Counted from the stretch's first letter, positions 7,844 through 16,751 are shown. The stretch is 64,000 nucleotides of DNA from Dyadobacter sp. CY323 (GCF_021390245.1 NZ_JAJUXH010000011.1:124001-188000), one strand, 5' to 3'. The notes: a model not told the origin generated them from the sequence alone. A program made the numbers and translations.

Positions 7844-8422
7844 TTACTGGGGCTCATTGAAAAAGTAGATTACAAGCAGTAAAACTTCATCTCCATCTAT
7901 GCATTTTGGATTGTGAAGCTCATTGGCGTCAAAGAACATAGAATCGCCCTGATGGAGTACATACTTATTTTTTCCGACCGTATATTCCACCGATCCCTGC
8001 AACACATACTTAAATTCGAATGCATTGGTGCGGACCATCGGGCGCCGGGCGTCTTTTTCCAGGCGAAGCAGTACCACATCAATGTGATTATCCTTAAACT
8101 GTTTGCTGAAAATCCGGTGGTAGTAAAAGCCTTTGGCGTTTTCTTTGGTAAAAGGCTGATAATCGTCTTTTCTTCGGATCAGTACGTTTTCACCGGGGGC
8201 CGTGGAAATAATGTCTTTGAAAAACACATTGAGATCAATATCCAGCGCCTTTATCAGGCCCAGCATCACAGGCAAAGAAGGAATAGTCCGGCTGTTTTCA
8301 ATCTGCGAAACCAAACTTTTGGTTACTCCCGCCTCGTCAGCAATTTCCTGAAGTGTAACACCTTTGCTTTTCCTGGCCTCCTTAAGTTTGTTACTGATCT
8401 GGAAAAGAATATCCTCTTGCAT
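7844..8422 (-). CDS. XRE-family transcriptional regulator with cupin sensor domain
   Basis: 192 residues. The N-terminal helix-turn-helix of the XRE type covers about 8-64 (SKGVTLQEIADEAGVTKSLVSQIENSRTIPS), followed by a C-terminal cupin_2 barrel at about 110-188 (FEFKYVLQGSVEYTVGKNKY, HQGDSMFFDANELHNP). This architecture is typical of local regulators of small-molecule catabolic operons, the cupin binding the effector. It lies upstream of the aminophosphonate genes on the same strand, separated by about 157 bases that hold a promoter and an inverted repeat, so it probably controls them from its own promoter. Confidence 0.88.
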   Translation of the reverse strand: MQEDILFQISNKLKEARKSKGVTLQEIADEAGVTKSLVSQIENSRTIPSLPVMLGLIKALDIDLNVFFKDIISTAPGENVLIRRKDDYQPFTKENAKGFYYHRIFSKQFKDNHIDVVLLRLEKDARRPMVRTNAFEFKYVLQGSVEYTVGKNKYVLHQGDSMFFDANELHNPKCIDGDEVLLLVIYFFNEPQ

Positions 8423-8625
8423 GCGAACTAACTTTTATGAAGTACTAAACTACTTAACAAAGCGATTAAGTGATTTTTCGTTCGAAATATGGTTTAAAGA
8501 TTGCTACAAACAAACCGTTAAATAAATTGTCAGTACCGTTTGAAGATTAAATTGCATTACGCTAATTTACATTCTAGTTTTAATCCGCAATTGATTTTTA
8601 CCCTACCTCATCCTACTTAATACTT

Positions 8626-9711
8626 TTGGAAAAAGCCAGATTGGTATACGTCCTACATGACATTCAGGTCGGGGGAGTAGAAGTTGCCTTAATATCAGCC
8701 ATTCCGACATTATATCGGAACTTTGATTTGAATGTGATCGTACTTGGAAAGATTGACAACAGAATGGTAGCAAATCTTTCTGATGAGCAAAAATCCTGCT
8801 TTAAAACCTTTAATTATCCCCTGATCACCTACCCGGCTACCCTCCCGGGCATTGCATATTACATTGTTCGGTTACGCCCCAAGATCCTGGTTTCGTCACT
8901 TTGGAGAGCCTCGCTGCTTGGCGTGATGGTTAAGAAATCACTTCCGGGATTAACCTTTATTTCCTTTGTTCACAGCACTACGTTTTTTCACAAACTCGAC
9001 AAGCTCTTTACAAAAGCAGCATTAAGGAATGCAGATCACGTTTTTACGGACTCGACTGCAACCTCACAGTTTGTTCAGAAAGAATTACACGGCTCGACTG
9101 ACGTAACGGTCATTTCATTTTTTATCCAAAAATCCCCCGACGAAAAAGTAAATGCACCCCATACCGGCGACGTCCGATTCATGTTCCTGGGACGTATGAA
9201 CAAAGTCAAGAACCTGACCCTGACCGTGGACACCATCATGAAACTGCGCTCGCGGGGATTGAATGTATCGCTGGACCTTTATGGGCCCGATGATGGAATG
9301 CTCAAAAACCTTCAACAATATATTGAGCAAAATCAGTTGGGACCGATCATCAAATACAAAGGCGAGGTGAATGCAGATCAAAAAGCGGCCGCATTTAATG
9401 AACATCATTTCCTGATTCAGCTTAGCTCGCATGAAGGAATGGCCATGAGCGTGGCGGAAGCCATGCAGCGCGGGCTTGTATGCTTTACAACTCCCGTCGG
9501 TGAGATCAAAAATTATGCGGATGATATGCGCACAGCGGTTTTCGCTAACATTTGGGAAGACGCTGAATGGGAGAAATCAATAGATAAAATCGCCGATGTT
9601 GTGGCTGACCCAGCTAAATATGAACAAATCTCAACGAACTGTTTTCGACAGTTCCAAAACGTAGAAACTTATTCCACTTCTTTATCCAACGCCATCTCTA
9701 CACACGTTTGA
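8626..9711 (+). CDS. GT4-family glycosyltransferase
   Basis: 361-residue GT-B enzyme. The N-terminal acceptor-side motif is DIQVGGVEVAL. The C-terminal Glycos_transf_1 half (about 180-345) contains RFMFLGRMNKVKN and the E-x7-E nucleotide-sugar motif EGMAMSVAEA. The open frame begins with a TTG at 8626, preceded by TAC TTT; there is no in-frame ATG that keeps the N-terminal beta strand, so TTG is taken as the start. It is followed after 4 bases by a second GT4 gene, and the two probably act in sequence on one surface glycan. Sugar and acceptor unknown. Confidence 0.85.
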   Translation: MEKARLVYVLHDIQVGGVEVALISAIPTLYRNFDLNVIVLGKIDNRMVANLSDEQKSCFKTFNYPLITYPATLPGIAYYIVRLRPKILVSSLWRASLLGVMVKKSLPGLTFISFVHSTTFFHKLDKLFTKAALRNADHVFTDSTATSQFVQKELHGSTDVTVISFFIQKSPDEKVNAPHTGDVRFMFLGRMNKVKNLTLTVDTIMKLRSRGLNVSLDLYGPDDGMLKNLQQYIEQNQLGPIIKYKGEVNADQKAAAFNEHHFLIQLSSHEGMAMSVAEAMQRGLVCFTTPVGEIKNYADDMRTAVFANIWEDAEWEKSIDKIADVVADPAKYEQISTNCFRQFQNVETYSTSLSNAISTHV

Positions 9712-9715
9712 ATTC

Positions 9716-10816
9716 ATGAAAATAGTACATGTTATCACCCTGGCTGAACTCGGCGGAGCACAATCAGTGGTATTGAACCTTGCAAGTGAAAGTATTCTTC
9801 ACGGAGATGAAGTGATGGTCGCCTCATCTGTCCCTGGTGAACTTTGGAACACATTGCCCAAGGCGGTACACCAGTATAAAATCCAGGTGTTACAACGCAA
9901 AATCAGCTGGTCGGACGACATCGCCGTGATCCGTGAGTTACGAAGAATAAATACCCATTTTAAGCCGGATATCGTTCATCTTCACTCATCGAAAATTGGT
10001 ATCCTGGGCCGCCTGGCATTTCCTTCCTCCAAGATCATCTACACCATTCACGGTTTTGATTCGATCCGGATCGCATTTCCCAAGTTTCTGCCGCTTGAAC
10101 GAGTTTTGCAAAACCGGTCGAGGTATACGGTGGGAGTAAGTATGTATGACCTCGCTAACCTCGCAAAAGAAGGTATCAACCGGAACATCAATTGCATTTA
10201 CAACGGCATAATCGATCGTTACGAATCGGACCAGTTGACTGAGCGCAAAGGAATGACGGAACTGGAGGATAAGATCCTTTCGAAAAGCGGTTTCAGGGTA
10301 ATGTGCATTGCGCGGATCTCACCTCAGAAAAAGTTTGACCTTTTTTGCGAAATCGCTGCAAAAATGGAAAATGAGGACATTCAGTTTTTCTGGATCGGGA
10401 ATAAACAAGAGGTTACTAATCTGCCGGCGAATGTACACTGCCTCGGACAGGTGGAAGATGCCCACCAGCTTTTGAAATATGCCGATCTGTTTATCCTGCC
10501 TACGAATTATGAAGGAATGCCGATTTCCATTATTGAAGCATTGTGCTACTCCGTTCCGGTAATCGCCTCCAATGTCGGGGGAATTCCGGAAATGCTGGAT
10601 GGAAATAACGGATTAGCTGTCGAAAATAACGTCGAGGCTTTTAGTTCAGCAATTTTGAGGTACAGTCGTGATCGTTATTACCTGGAAATGGCTCGAGAAG
10701 CAGCAAGGAAATCGTACGAAAATCATTTCACGGTTCAGAAAATGTATGCCGCCTACCTGAAATTATACCAATCCATATCCAAGATAACAAGCCACCCGAG
10801 TGCCTATGTAATGTAA
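9716..10816 (+). CDS. GT4-family glycosyltransferase
   Basis: 366-residue GT-B retaining glycosyltransferase. The N-terminal half (about 1-170) has ITLAELGGAQSVVLNLA and HLHSSKIGILGRLA. The C-terminal half has CIARISPQKKFDLF and the E-x7-E motif EGMPISIIEAL, with SNVGGIPEML after it. It is co-transcribed with the GT4 gene ending at 9711 (4-base gap). It belongs to the WcaA/RfaB-like general group used in exopolysaccharide or lipopolysaccharide assembly. Substrate cannot be read from sequence. Confidence 0.88.
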   Translation: MKIVHVITLAELGGAQSVVLNLASESILHGDEVMVASSVPGELWNTLPKAVHQYKIQVLQRKISWSDDIAVIRELRRINTHFKPDIVHLHSSKIGILGRLAFPSSKIIYTIHGFDSIRIAFPKFLPLERVLQNRSRYTVGVSMYDLANLAKEGINRNINCIYNGIIDRYESDQLTERKGMTELEDKILSKSGFRVMCIARISPQKKFDLFCEIAAKMENEDIQFFWIGNKQEVTNLPANVHCLGQVEDAHQLLKYADLFILPTNYEGMPISIIEALCYSVPVIASNVGGIPEMLDGNNGLAVENNVEAFSSAILRYSRDRYYLEMAREAARKSYENHFTVQKMYAAYLKLYQSISKITSHPSAYVM

Positions 10817-10957
10817 CTTTACATTAGCGACCCACGTCGATCCCCGCGAAATCCTCAATGAAGTTTGCGGGCATTTACAACTGGAAAGTCAGTAAGAAAA
10901 CGATAAAGTGCCTGGCTACGGCTTTCTCTGGCATTCAGGAAAGCGGCAGCATAAGAT

Positions 10958-11007
10958 ATAAAAGAGGGTTAAAAGCGTTCTGTCAAACGCTTTTAACCCT
11001 CTTTTAT
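10958..11007. terminator. Bidirectional terminator, 22-bp perfect stem
   Basis: A perfect 22-bp stem (10958-10979 with 10986-11007) over a 6-base loop. The core is GAGGGTTAAAAGCG / CGCTTTTAACCCTC, with A/T runs at both feet. It separates the convergent GT4 pair (+) and the glycosidase lipoprotein (-). The 61-codon open frame across it (10858-11043) is not considered a gene. Confidence 0.85.
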
Positions 11008-11017
11008 GTTCAGGCCA

Positions 11018-12175
11018 CTACTTCGCAGCCGTCAAACTCTTGATTAAATCTGTTTCCTCCTTTTTATAAGGTGTTCCGTCTTTTCTGAAAATGTCGTGGA
11101 ACCACAGATCAGGTTCTTTTGTGTAAGTTTTTTTCCAGCTGTCCCAGGGATAAATCGTTTGTGATTTACCATTCACCAGGCCCCAGTTGATCGCACCGAC
11201 ATGATACTTTTTAGCGATTGGAAGTGAGCCTTTAAAGAAGCTTCCATTACCTCTCGACATGTATTCCGTACAAATGAGTGGCCTGCCATATTGCTGCAGT
11301 TGCTTAATGCGCTTTTCAAAATCAGCTGCATCTTCATAATTATGGAAACTAACGACGTCCGATTCGTCGATCATCACTTTTTCGATCGGTTTCAAAGTTT
11401 CGTGAGAAGTCCAGTCGCCATTCCACACGCCGGCTGTAAGTGGCTGTGCTGGGTTCACTGAACGTGCCCAACCAAATGCTTTTGTCAACAATGGCAAAAC
11501 ATAATCCACTTTATTCGGCAATTCCACTTTTCCGTATGAACTGGTATTCGGATTATCCGGCTCGTTCCAGATATCCCATGCCAAAACGCGGCTGTCATTT
11601 GCGAATGCAGCAACGGTACCTTTCACATATCTCTCGAGGCGCGGATATTGTGTACTGTCTTTCAAAGCTTCCAGCCCCGGGCTTTGCACCCAACCCGAGT
11701 TATGAACTCCCGGCTTTGGCGCACGCTGCGTTCCCAGTTTTGGAAATGGGTCCCAGCAAGAATCAAAAAGTACAAATAACGGTTTGATTTTATGTTTTTC
11801 CGCAATGTTCAGAAACGTATCCAATCTTTTTACAAAACCAGCAGAATCCTCTTGAAACAGCAGATCGTGCAAATATACACGCATGGTATTCATGCCGATA
11901 TTCTCAGCCCAACCCAGTTCACGGTTAATGGTAGCGGTATCGAAAGAAGCCTCCTGAAACATCTCGAGCTGATTGATGGCCGTACTCGGGAGGAAATCGG
12001 CACCAACCAGCCAACCTTGTTTGGCATACCATTCATTGGCCTGCTCCTTCGACCAGATCGAGCGACTGGCGGTGGATTCTACCGGAGTTTCCTCTTTTTT
12101 CTCCTCGGCTTTTTGGGAGCAATTTTGAAGTGCGAGGCATATCGCTAATGCCCAGGCGATCTTAAAAAATTTCAT
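11018..12175 (-). CDS. Cellulase-family (GH5/GH39-like) glycoside hydrolase lipoprotein
   Basis: 385 residues. The signal peptide ends in a lipobox, LQNC (Cys19), followed by a Lys/Glu-rich linker, so the enzyme is membrane anchored and extracytoplasmic. A clan GH-A (beta/alpha)8 barrel follows. DIWNEPDNP carries the acid/base Glu (about 205), and ICTEYMSR carries the nucleophile Glu (about 304). Related proteins are usually annotated as cellulase or 1,4-beta-xylanase without biochemical proof. Convergent with the GT4 pair. Which polysaccharide it cuts is unknown. Confidence 0.85.
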   Translation of the reverse strand: MKFFKIAWALAICLALQNCSQKAEEKKEETPVESTASRSIWSKEQANEWYAKQGWLVGADFLPSTAINQLEMFQEASFDTATINRELGWAENIGMNTMRVYLHDLLFQEDSAGFVKRLDTFLNIAEKHKIKPLFVLFDSCWDPFPKLGTQRAPKPGVHNSGWVQSPGLEALKDSTQYPRLERYVKGTVAAFANDSRVLAWDIWNEPDNPNTSSYGKVELPNKVDYVLPLLTKAFGWARSVNPAQPLTAGVWNGDWTSHETLKPIEKVMIDESDVVSFHNYEDAADFEKRIKQLQQYGRPLICTEYMSRGNGSFFKGSLPIAKKYHVGAINWGLVNGKSQTIYPWDSWKKTYTKEPDLWFHDIFRKDGTPYKKEETDLIKSLTAAK

Positions 12176-12231
12176 TGAACTTGAGTTTTATTTAAAAAGA
12201 GGCGCATTGATCGTATCTATACTTGTTTTTC

Positions 12232-13305
12232 TCATAGTTTACCTAACTCGTGGATCAATGCATCCGTTTGTTCGATGGAAGTCGCGGGGAAGTTTGCGAT
12301 CCGCAATTGAGAGTCTTTGAACTTGCCGTAGCCGCTGCCTATCACCATTCCTTTTGATTTGATATTTTTAATAATATCTGCGGATGGAGTTTCGGTATTC
12401 ACGACGACCACAGTTTGGGAACGGTTTGCTTTTTCTTTTACAAAAGAGGTAAATCCGCCCGTTTTTTCAACAAACTTGTAAAGCGCCTCCGCCTTTTGTT
12501 CCGTTTCTTTCCGGATGGTTTTAACGCCGATACGATTGAAATCCTCAGCAATTTTTCCCAGCAGGTAAATCAACATTACATTCGGAGTTGCGGGAGTTTC
12601 ATTGTTCAGCGCATTCTTCCATAGGGTCGGCAAATCGTTGTGTGCGCCAATGGAATATTGTTTTTTAATGGACTCCGCTTTTTTCAGGCACTTTTCACTC
12701 ACAATCCACACGCCCAGACCTGCCGGCAACCCGAACGCCTTTTGTACCGAAAAGAATGCGGTATCGATCAGATTATAATCAAAATCGGGATAAGGTGCCG
12801 ACGAAACCATATCGACAGCGATCAGCTTGTCAGGATTTTTTTGTTTCAGTTTATGTATCTCTGCAACCGGCATTTGCACCCCGGAGCTGGTTTCATTGTG
12901 CGTTACACAAATCAGCTCTGCATATTCGGGAACCTGTATTTCGTTTGCAGCAAAGCCTTCACCCATCGGTTTTTCCAGGTGATGCGCGTACTTATTTAAT
13001 GCACTGGAATAATCACAAAACTTCGTTGAAAACGAGCCATTTACCAGGTGAAAGCTTTCCAGCTCCACACAACTGAACAAAATACGCTCCCAAATCTCCG
13101 ACGCCGAACCCAGAAACAATATCGCATGCGAGTCAGGCACATTCAGGAGAATGCGCAATTGATCAACCGTGAATTTATGCAAGTCCCGGTACTGCTGGCT
13201 ACGATGCGAAATGGAACCGAGCTGACCTTCGACAAACGTTTTCAAATGACTTTCAAACGTAGGATAAAGCTGGGCAGGCCCGGGTGTGAAATAGGTTAAT
13301 GGCAT
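12232..13305 (-). CDS. serC: Phosphoserine aminotransferase (Bacteroidota-type SerC)
   Basis: 357-residue class V aminotransferase (small PLP enzyme). It begins MPLTYFTPGPAQLYP, the typical SerC-like start, and has FLGSASEIWE for the cofactor phosphate, VDMVSSAPYPDFD with the pyridine Asp, and FFSVQKAFGLPAG with the PLP lysine near 189. It would transaminate 3-phosphohydroxypyruvate to phosphoserine. The gene follows the SerB-SerA fusion 60 bases downstream on the same strand, which strongly supports serine synthesis over an AEP transaminase (PhnW), the obvious alternative in class V. The frame extends to a TTG at 13314, but ATG at 13305 fits the family. Confidence 0.85.
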   Translation of the reverse strand: MPLTYFTPGPAQLYPTFESHLKTFVEGQLGSISHRSQQYRDLHKFTVDQLRILLNVPDSHAILFLGSASEIWERILFSCVELESFHLVNGSFSTKFCDYSSALNKYAHHLEKPMGEGFAANEIQVPEYAELICVTHNETSSGVQMPVAEIHKLKQKNPDKLIAVDMVSSAPYPDFDYNLIDTAFFSVQKAFGLPAGLGVWIVSEKCLKKAESIKKQYSIGAHNDLPTLWKNALNNETPATPNVMLIYLLGKIAEDFNRIGVKTIRKETEQKAEALYKFVEKTGGFTSFVKEKANRSQTVVVVNTETPSADIIKNIKSKGMVIGSGYGKFKDSQLRIANFPATSIEQTDALIHELGKL

Positions 13306-13365
13306 TGTTACCAATTGTGAATGAGTGAATCCGCCGTGAAACGGAGTGAATGACCGAATGAGTGA

Positions 13366-15273
13366 TTAATAAAGCATCCGGAACCGGATTGTACCTTCCA
13401 GCTCTCTTACTTCCTGGATGAACTCTTCGGTATAGCCTTTTTCAATATCTACAATTACATAACCGATGTGCTCATTGGTTTTGAGATATTGGCCGGTGAT
13501 ATTGATGTTATTTTTACCAAAAATATTGTTCAGCTTCGCCAAAACGCCAGGTACATTGGCGTGGATGTGTAACAACCGGTGAGAATCCTTCAACTTTGGC
13601 AATTGTACTTCCGGGAAATTCACACTACCATATGAACTTCCATTGTTCATGAATTCCAGTAATTTGGAAGGAACAAAATGGCCTATATTTTCCTGCGCCT
13701 CCTCCGTACTTCCACCAATATGCGGAGTAAGGATCACGTTGGGCAAACCGAGCAATTCACTCTGGAACAGCTCGTCGTTCGTTTTGGGTTCTTTTGGGAA
13801 AACGTCCACTCCCGCGCCGGCCACTTTTCCACTTTTTACAGCTTCCGCCAATGCGTGAATATCTACCACATGTCCGCGTGACAAATTCAGGAATATCACA
13901 CCGTCTTTCATTAACGAAAACTCCCGGGCACCGATCAGATTCGTATTTTCTTTGCGACCATCCACGTGCATACTCACCACGTCGCTGATACCCAGCAATT
14001 CTTCCAGACTATTTACCTTTCTGGCGTTCCCGATAGATAGTTTTTCAACTTCATCGTAAAAATAAACTTCCATGCCAAGTGCCTCAGCAACAACGGAAAG
14101 CTGCGTTCCAATGCTGCCGTAGCCAACCATACCCAACTTTTTACCGCGGATTTCAAAGCTGCCGTTCGCCGATTTGTCCCAAATGCCCTGGTGCAGCTGA
14201 TTACTTTTACCGACAATGTTCCGGATCAACAGAATCATTTCGCCCACAGCAAGTTCCACCACGGAACGGGTATTACTATATGGCGCATTAAAAACAGCGA
14301 TCCCGCGTTTCGCAGCTTCATCCAGGTCTATCTGGTTGGTACCGATACAAAAAGCACCGATCGCCATTAAACGGTTCGCATGATCCAGAACGCGTTTTGT
14401 TATATTCGTTTTTGAACGGATCCCGATAATCGAAACGTCTTTGATACGCTCGCAAAGCTCATCTTCATCCAATGCGCCTTTAACAAACTCTACATTAAAA
14501 CCTTCCATTTCGAAAGCCTTCAATGCAGCCGGGTGCACATTTTCCAACAGTAAAACCTTGATGCGGCTTTTTGGATAAGACTGGCTTCTGCTCAGTTTGT
14601 TATCATATAAAAAGTCATCGAAAGAAGTCGCAATATGATCCGCAACGGCCATAACCCGCGGTCTTTCAATGTTTTCAGTAAATGCGTAAAAGCGGTTGGC
14701 CAGCCCGGAAGCCTTCAATTCATAATCCGTATACCCATCGCCGATTGCAAAAACATCACCGCTCAGATTGAGCGTAGTCAGGATTTTTATCTTGCCGCCA
14801 TCGGTAGAAAGTGCATTATCCTCATCGATACCCGTGATATTTCCTTCTTCATCAAAGATAAACTCATTCGCAAAAACATGGTCCTCACGAATGCCCAGCT
14901 CCGTAGCTACGGGAACGATAAATTCCTTAAATCCACTGGAAACAATGTAAATCTGATCCGAATTCTCAGTCAGGAACTGGACATTCCGCTGAAACGAATC
15001 CGAAATTTTAGTCTTCAAAAACGAAACGAGTGATTCAATATGCGAACGATTTGCTTTCAGCAATGCGATACGCTGGCGCAACCCGTCAGCAAACGACATT
15101 TCGCCGTTCATGCCTTTATTCGTCAGGTCCGAGATTTTCTGAACGATAAGATCTTGTTCCGGATGACCTTTCAGCGCGATGGCTGCAAGTTCGTCAAGTC
15201 CTTCTACCTTAGTAAAAGTACTGTCAAAATCAATAATAATGTACGGTGCTGGATTGAGAGTCAATGTAGACAT
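13366..15273 (-). CDS. Fused phosphoserine phosphatase-phosphoglycerate dehydrogenase (SerB-SerA)
   Basis: 635 residues joining two serine-pathway enzymes. Residues about 1-215 are a HAD-IB phosphatase: IIDFDST with catalytic Asp 15 and 17, IVSSGF, and FAIGDGYTDYEL. Residues about 225-560 are a D-3-phosphoglycerate dehydrogenase: GMVGYGSIGTQ for NAD, HVDGRKENTNL, FLNLSRGHVVD, and the LTPHIGGST catalytic His. An ACT domain follows to the end (LHIHANVPGVLAKLNNIFG), the likely site of serine feedback. The first and last steps of the pathway are therefore in one chain, with the middle step (SerC) encoded next. A TAnnTTTG element lies at 15315-15322. Confidence 0.92.
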   Translation of the reverse strand: MSTLTLNPAPYIIIDFDSTFTKVEGLDELAAIALKGHPEQDLIVQKISDLTNKGMNGEMSFADGLRQRIALLKANRSHIESLVSFLKTKISDSFQRNVQFLTENSDQIYIVSSGFKEFIVPVATELGIREDHVFANEFIFDEEGNITGIDEDNALSTDGGKIKILTTLNLSGDVFAIGDGYTDYELKASGLANRFYAFTENIERPRVMAVADHIATSFDDFLYDNKLSRSQSYPKSRIKVLLLENVHPAALKAFEMEGFNVEFVKGALDEDELCERIKDVSIIGIRSKTNITKRVLDHANRLMAIGAFCIGTNQIDLDEAAKRGIAVFNAPYSNTRSVVELAVGEMILLIRNIVGKSNQLHQGIWDKSANGSFEIRGKKLGMVGYGSIGTQLSVVAEALGMEVYFYDEVEKLSIGNARKVNSLEELLGISDVVSMHVDGRKENTNLIGAREFSLMKDGVIFLNLSRGHVVDIHALAEAVKSGKVAGAGVDVFPKEPKTNDELFQSELLGLPNVILTPHIGGSTEEAQENIGHFVPSKLLEFMNNGSSYGSVNFPEVQLPKLKDSHRLLHIHANVPGVLAKLNNIFGKNNINITGQYLKTNEHIGYVIVDIEKGYTEEFIQEVRELEGTIRFRMLY

Positions 15274-15314
15274 GAAGCGGGAAATAACTGAATAATGGTC
15301 TGGCTATTGGGCCA

Positions 15315-15322
15315 CAAAATTA
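15315..15322 (-). promoter_or_regulatory. Promoter -7 element of the serine operon
   Basis: CAAAATTA on the plus strand, that is TAATTTTG on the minus strand, matches TAnnTTTG. It sits about 42 bases upstream of the SerB-SerA start codon. Confidence 0.45.
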
Positions 15323-15428
15323 CAAAATCTGTTTAGATATGATGGTAACAAAATAATCCCCGGATTCATTTATTGTCGGCCAGAATTCTCAGGTATCAGG
15401 AAAAATAGCTGGAATGATCTTAATTTAA

Positions 15429-16424
15429 TCATGAATGATCCTTTTCGCGGGCATCGTTTTGAATAAATTCCAATGCTTTCTTTTCGGACCAATAGAATTC
15501 ATCTTTGAGATTAGCGGGCCTGAAACCGCAGTGTCCGCCATCCCGGGTCACGAAAAAGTGGAGATTCCCATTTGATTCGATTTCTTTTACCGGCAGGCTT
15601 TCAAATGGGACGATAGGATCATTTTTTGCGGTAATGATGGCAGTCGGGATTGTGATATTTTCAACAAAAAACATGGAGCTGCATTTTTCATAATAGTCAT
15701 CCGCACTTTTAAACCCGTGCAATGGAGCCGTGTAGAAATGGTCGAAATCATAAAGTGTCTTGACTTCTCCATTCAACATCAGCTTGATGTCCGCCGGAAA
15801 TTTTCCTGCTTTTAGCCTCACTTTCGGATGTAAAGATTTCAAAAACCGGTGCATGTAAATGCTATTTTCGGCTTTGATAATCGAAAGACTGCACGCTTTA
15901 AGATCCATCGGCACACTGAACACGACTGCCTTTTCAATCGCGACATTTATCTCACTCCCTTTTTCTCCGAGATATTTCAATGTCAGATTCCCTCCCAGAC
16001 TGAACCCGATTAAATGGATTTTAGTATATCCTTTTTTGAGGGCATGGTCGATAACCATCTGCAGATCCTCGGTCGCCCCACTGTGATAGAACCGCGCGGT
16101 CTGGTTCATTTCCCCGCCGCAGCTCCGGAAGTTCCAGGCGAGGCAATCAAATCCATGCTGGTTCATGAGCTTCACCATCCCTAGAATATACTGCCTGGAA
16201 CTGTCACCTTCGAGCCCGTGTGAGAGAATGATGAGCGAGTTTGCCGGCTCTTTTTTGACATACGACCAGTCCAGGATCAGGAAGTCATCATCCGGTGTTA
16301 CAATTTTTTCACGAAAATATTTTATTCCGTAGACCTTCCGAAAAAGGGCCGGATAGATGCTTTGAAAATGGCCATTTGGCAACCATTTAGGGGAAATAAG
16401 CACTTCAGTGTGGATAATGGGCAC
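15429..16424 (-). CDS. YheT-family alpha/beta hydrolase
   Basis: 331-residue serine hydrolase of the YheT/ABHD1-3 family. It has the family hallmark WLPNGHFQSIYPALF near the N-terminus, the oxyanion stretch SHGLEGDSS, the nucleophile elbow GFSLGGN, and the late acid and histidine in NDPIVP and GGHCGFR. Members are esterases with poorly defined lipid substrates. The start codon is GTG at 16424; no in-frame ATG lies upstream. Divergent from the cold-shock gene. Monocistronic as far as can be seen. Confidence 0.9.
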   Translation of the reverse strand: MPIIHTEVLISPKWLPNGHFQSIYPALFRKVYGIKYFREKIVTPDDDFLILDWSYVKKEPANSLIILSHGLEGDSSRQYILGMVKLMNQHGFDCLAWNFRSCGGEMNQTARFYHSGATEDLQMVIDHALKKGYTKIHLIGFSLGGNLTLKYLGEKGSEINVAIEKAVVFSVPMDLKACSLSIIKAENSIYMHRFLKSLHPKVRLKAGKFPADIKLMLNGEVKTLYDFDHFYTAPLHGFKSADDYYEKCSSMFFVENITIPTAIITAKNDPIVPFESLPVKEIESNGNLHFFVTRDGGHCGFRPANLKDEFYWSEKKALEFIQNDAREKDHS

Positions 16425-16478
16425 GCCGGTTTTGTGTTAAATTATCAAGAATTATTCTAACAAGCTCGAATTTTAATC

Positions 16479-16508
16479 TTGTTTTTATTTTTTTTCTATA
16501 TACATTTG
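16479..16508 (+). promoter_or_regulatory. Promoter of the cold-shock gene (TTG - 19 bases - TACATTTG)
   Basis: TTG at 16479-16481 and TACATTTG at 16501-16508 match the Bacteroidota -33/-7 consensus at the expected spacing. Transcription would begin near 16515, giving only about 20 bases of leader, much shorter than the thermosensing leader of enterobacterial cspA. Confidence 0.65.
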
Positions 16509-16535
16509 ATTTTTAAAAATATAAGATCAATTATA

Positions 16536-16727
16536 ATGGCAGAAGGTACAGTTAAGTTTTTCAATGACTCCAAAGGATTTGGATTCATCCAACCAGCATC
16601 TGGTGAAAAAGACATTTTTGTTCACGTTTCAGGTCTTCAAGACGACATCCGTGAAAATGACAAGGTGACTTACGACGTAGAAAATGGAAGAAAAGGTCTA
16701 AACGCAGTTAACGTTCGCGTTATCTAA
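16536..16727 (+). CDS. Cold-shock domain protein (CspA family)
   Basis: 63-residue single-domain RNA/DNA-binding protein. It opens with MAEGTVKFFNDSKGFGFI, contains the RNP1 motif KGFGFI and the RNP2 motif DIFVHV, and ends at the usual length. It melts RNA secondary structure and acts as a transcription antiterminator or translation helper. The frame is open upstream to 16479, but the ATG at 16536 gives the canonical N-terminus. Strong promoter upstream and terminator downstream make it a monocistronic, probably highly expressed gene. Confidence 0.95.
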   Translation: MAEGTVKFFNDSKGFGFIQPASGEKDIFVHVSGLQDDIRENDKVTYDVENGRKGLNAVNVRVI

Positions 16728-16751
16728 GTTTGGTCATACTAAGACATTTTG

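Noticed and set aside
10858..11043. 61-codon plus-strand frame after the GT4 pair
   Set aside because: It runs through a perfect 22-bp terminator stem and has no family resemblance or ribosome site.
12232..13305. PhnW (2-aminoethylphosphonate transaminase) to complete the phosphonate pathway
   Set aside because: Class V fold is shared, but the SerC-like FTPGPAQLYP start and direct linkage to SerB-SerA point to phosphoserine aminotransferase.
16425..16535. Long thermosensing leader before the cold-shock gene
   Set aside because: A good -33/-7 promoter lies only about 30 bases from the start codon, so the leader is about 20 bases.
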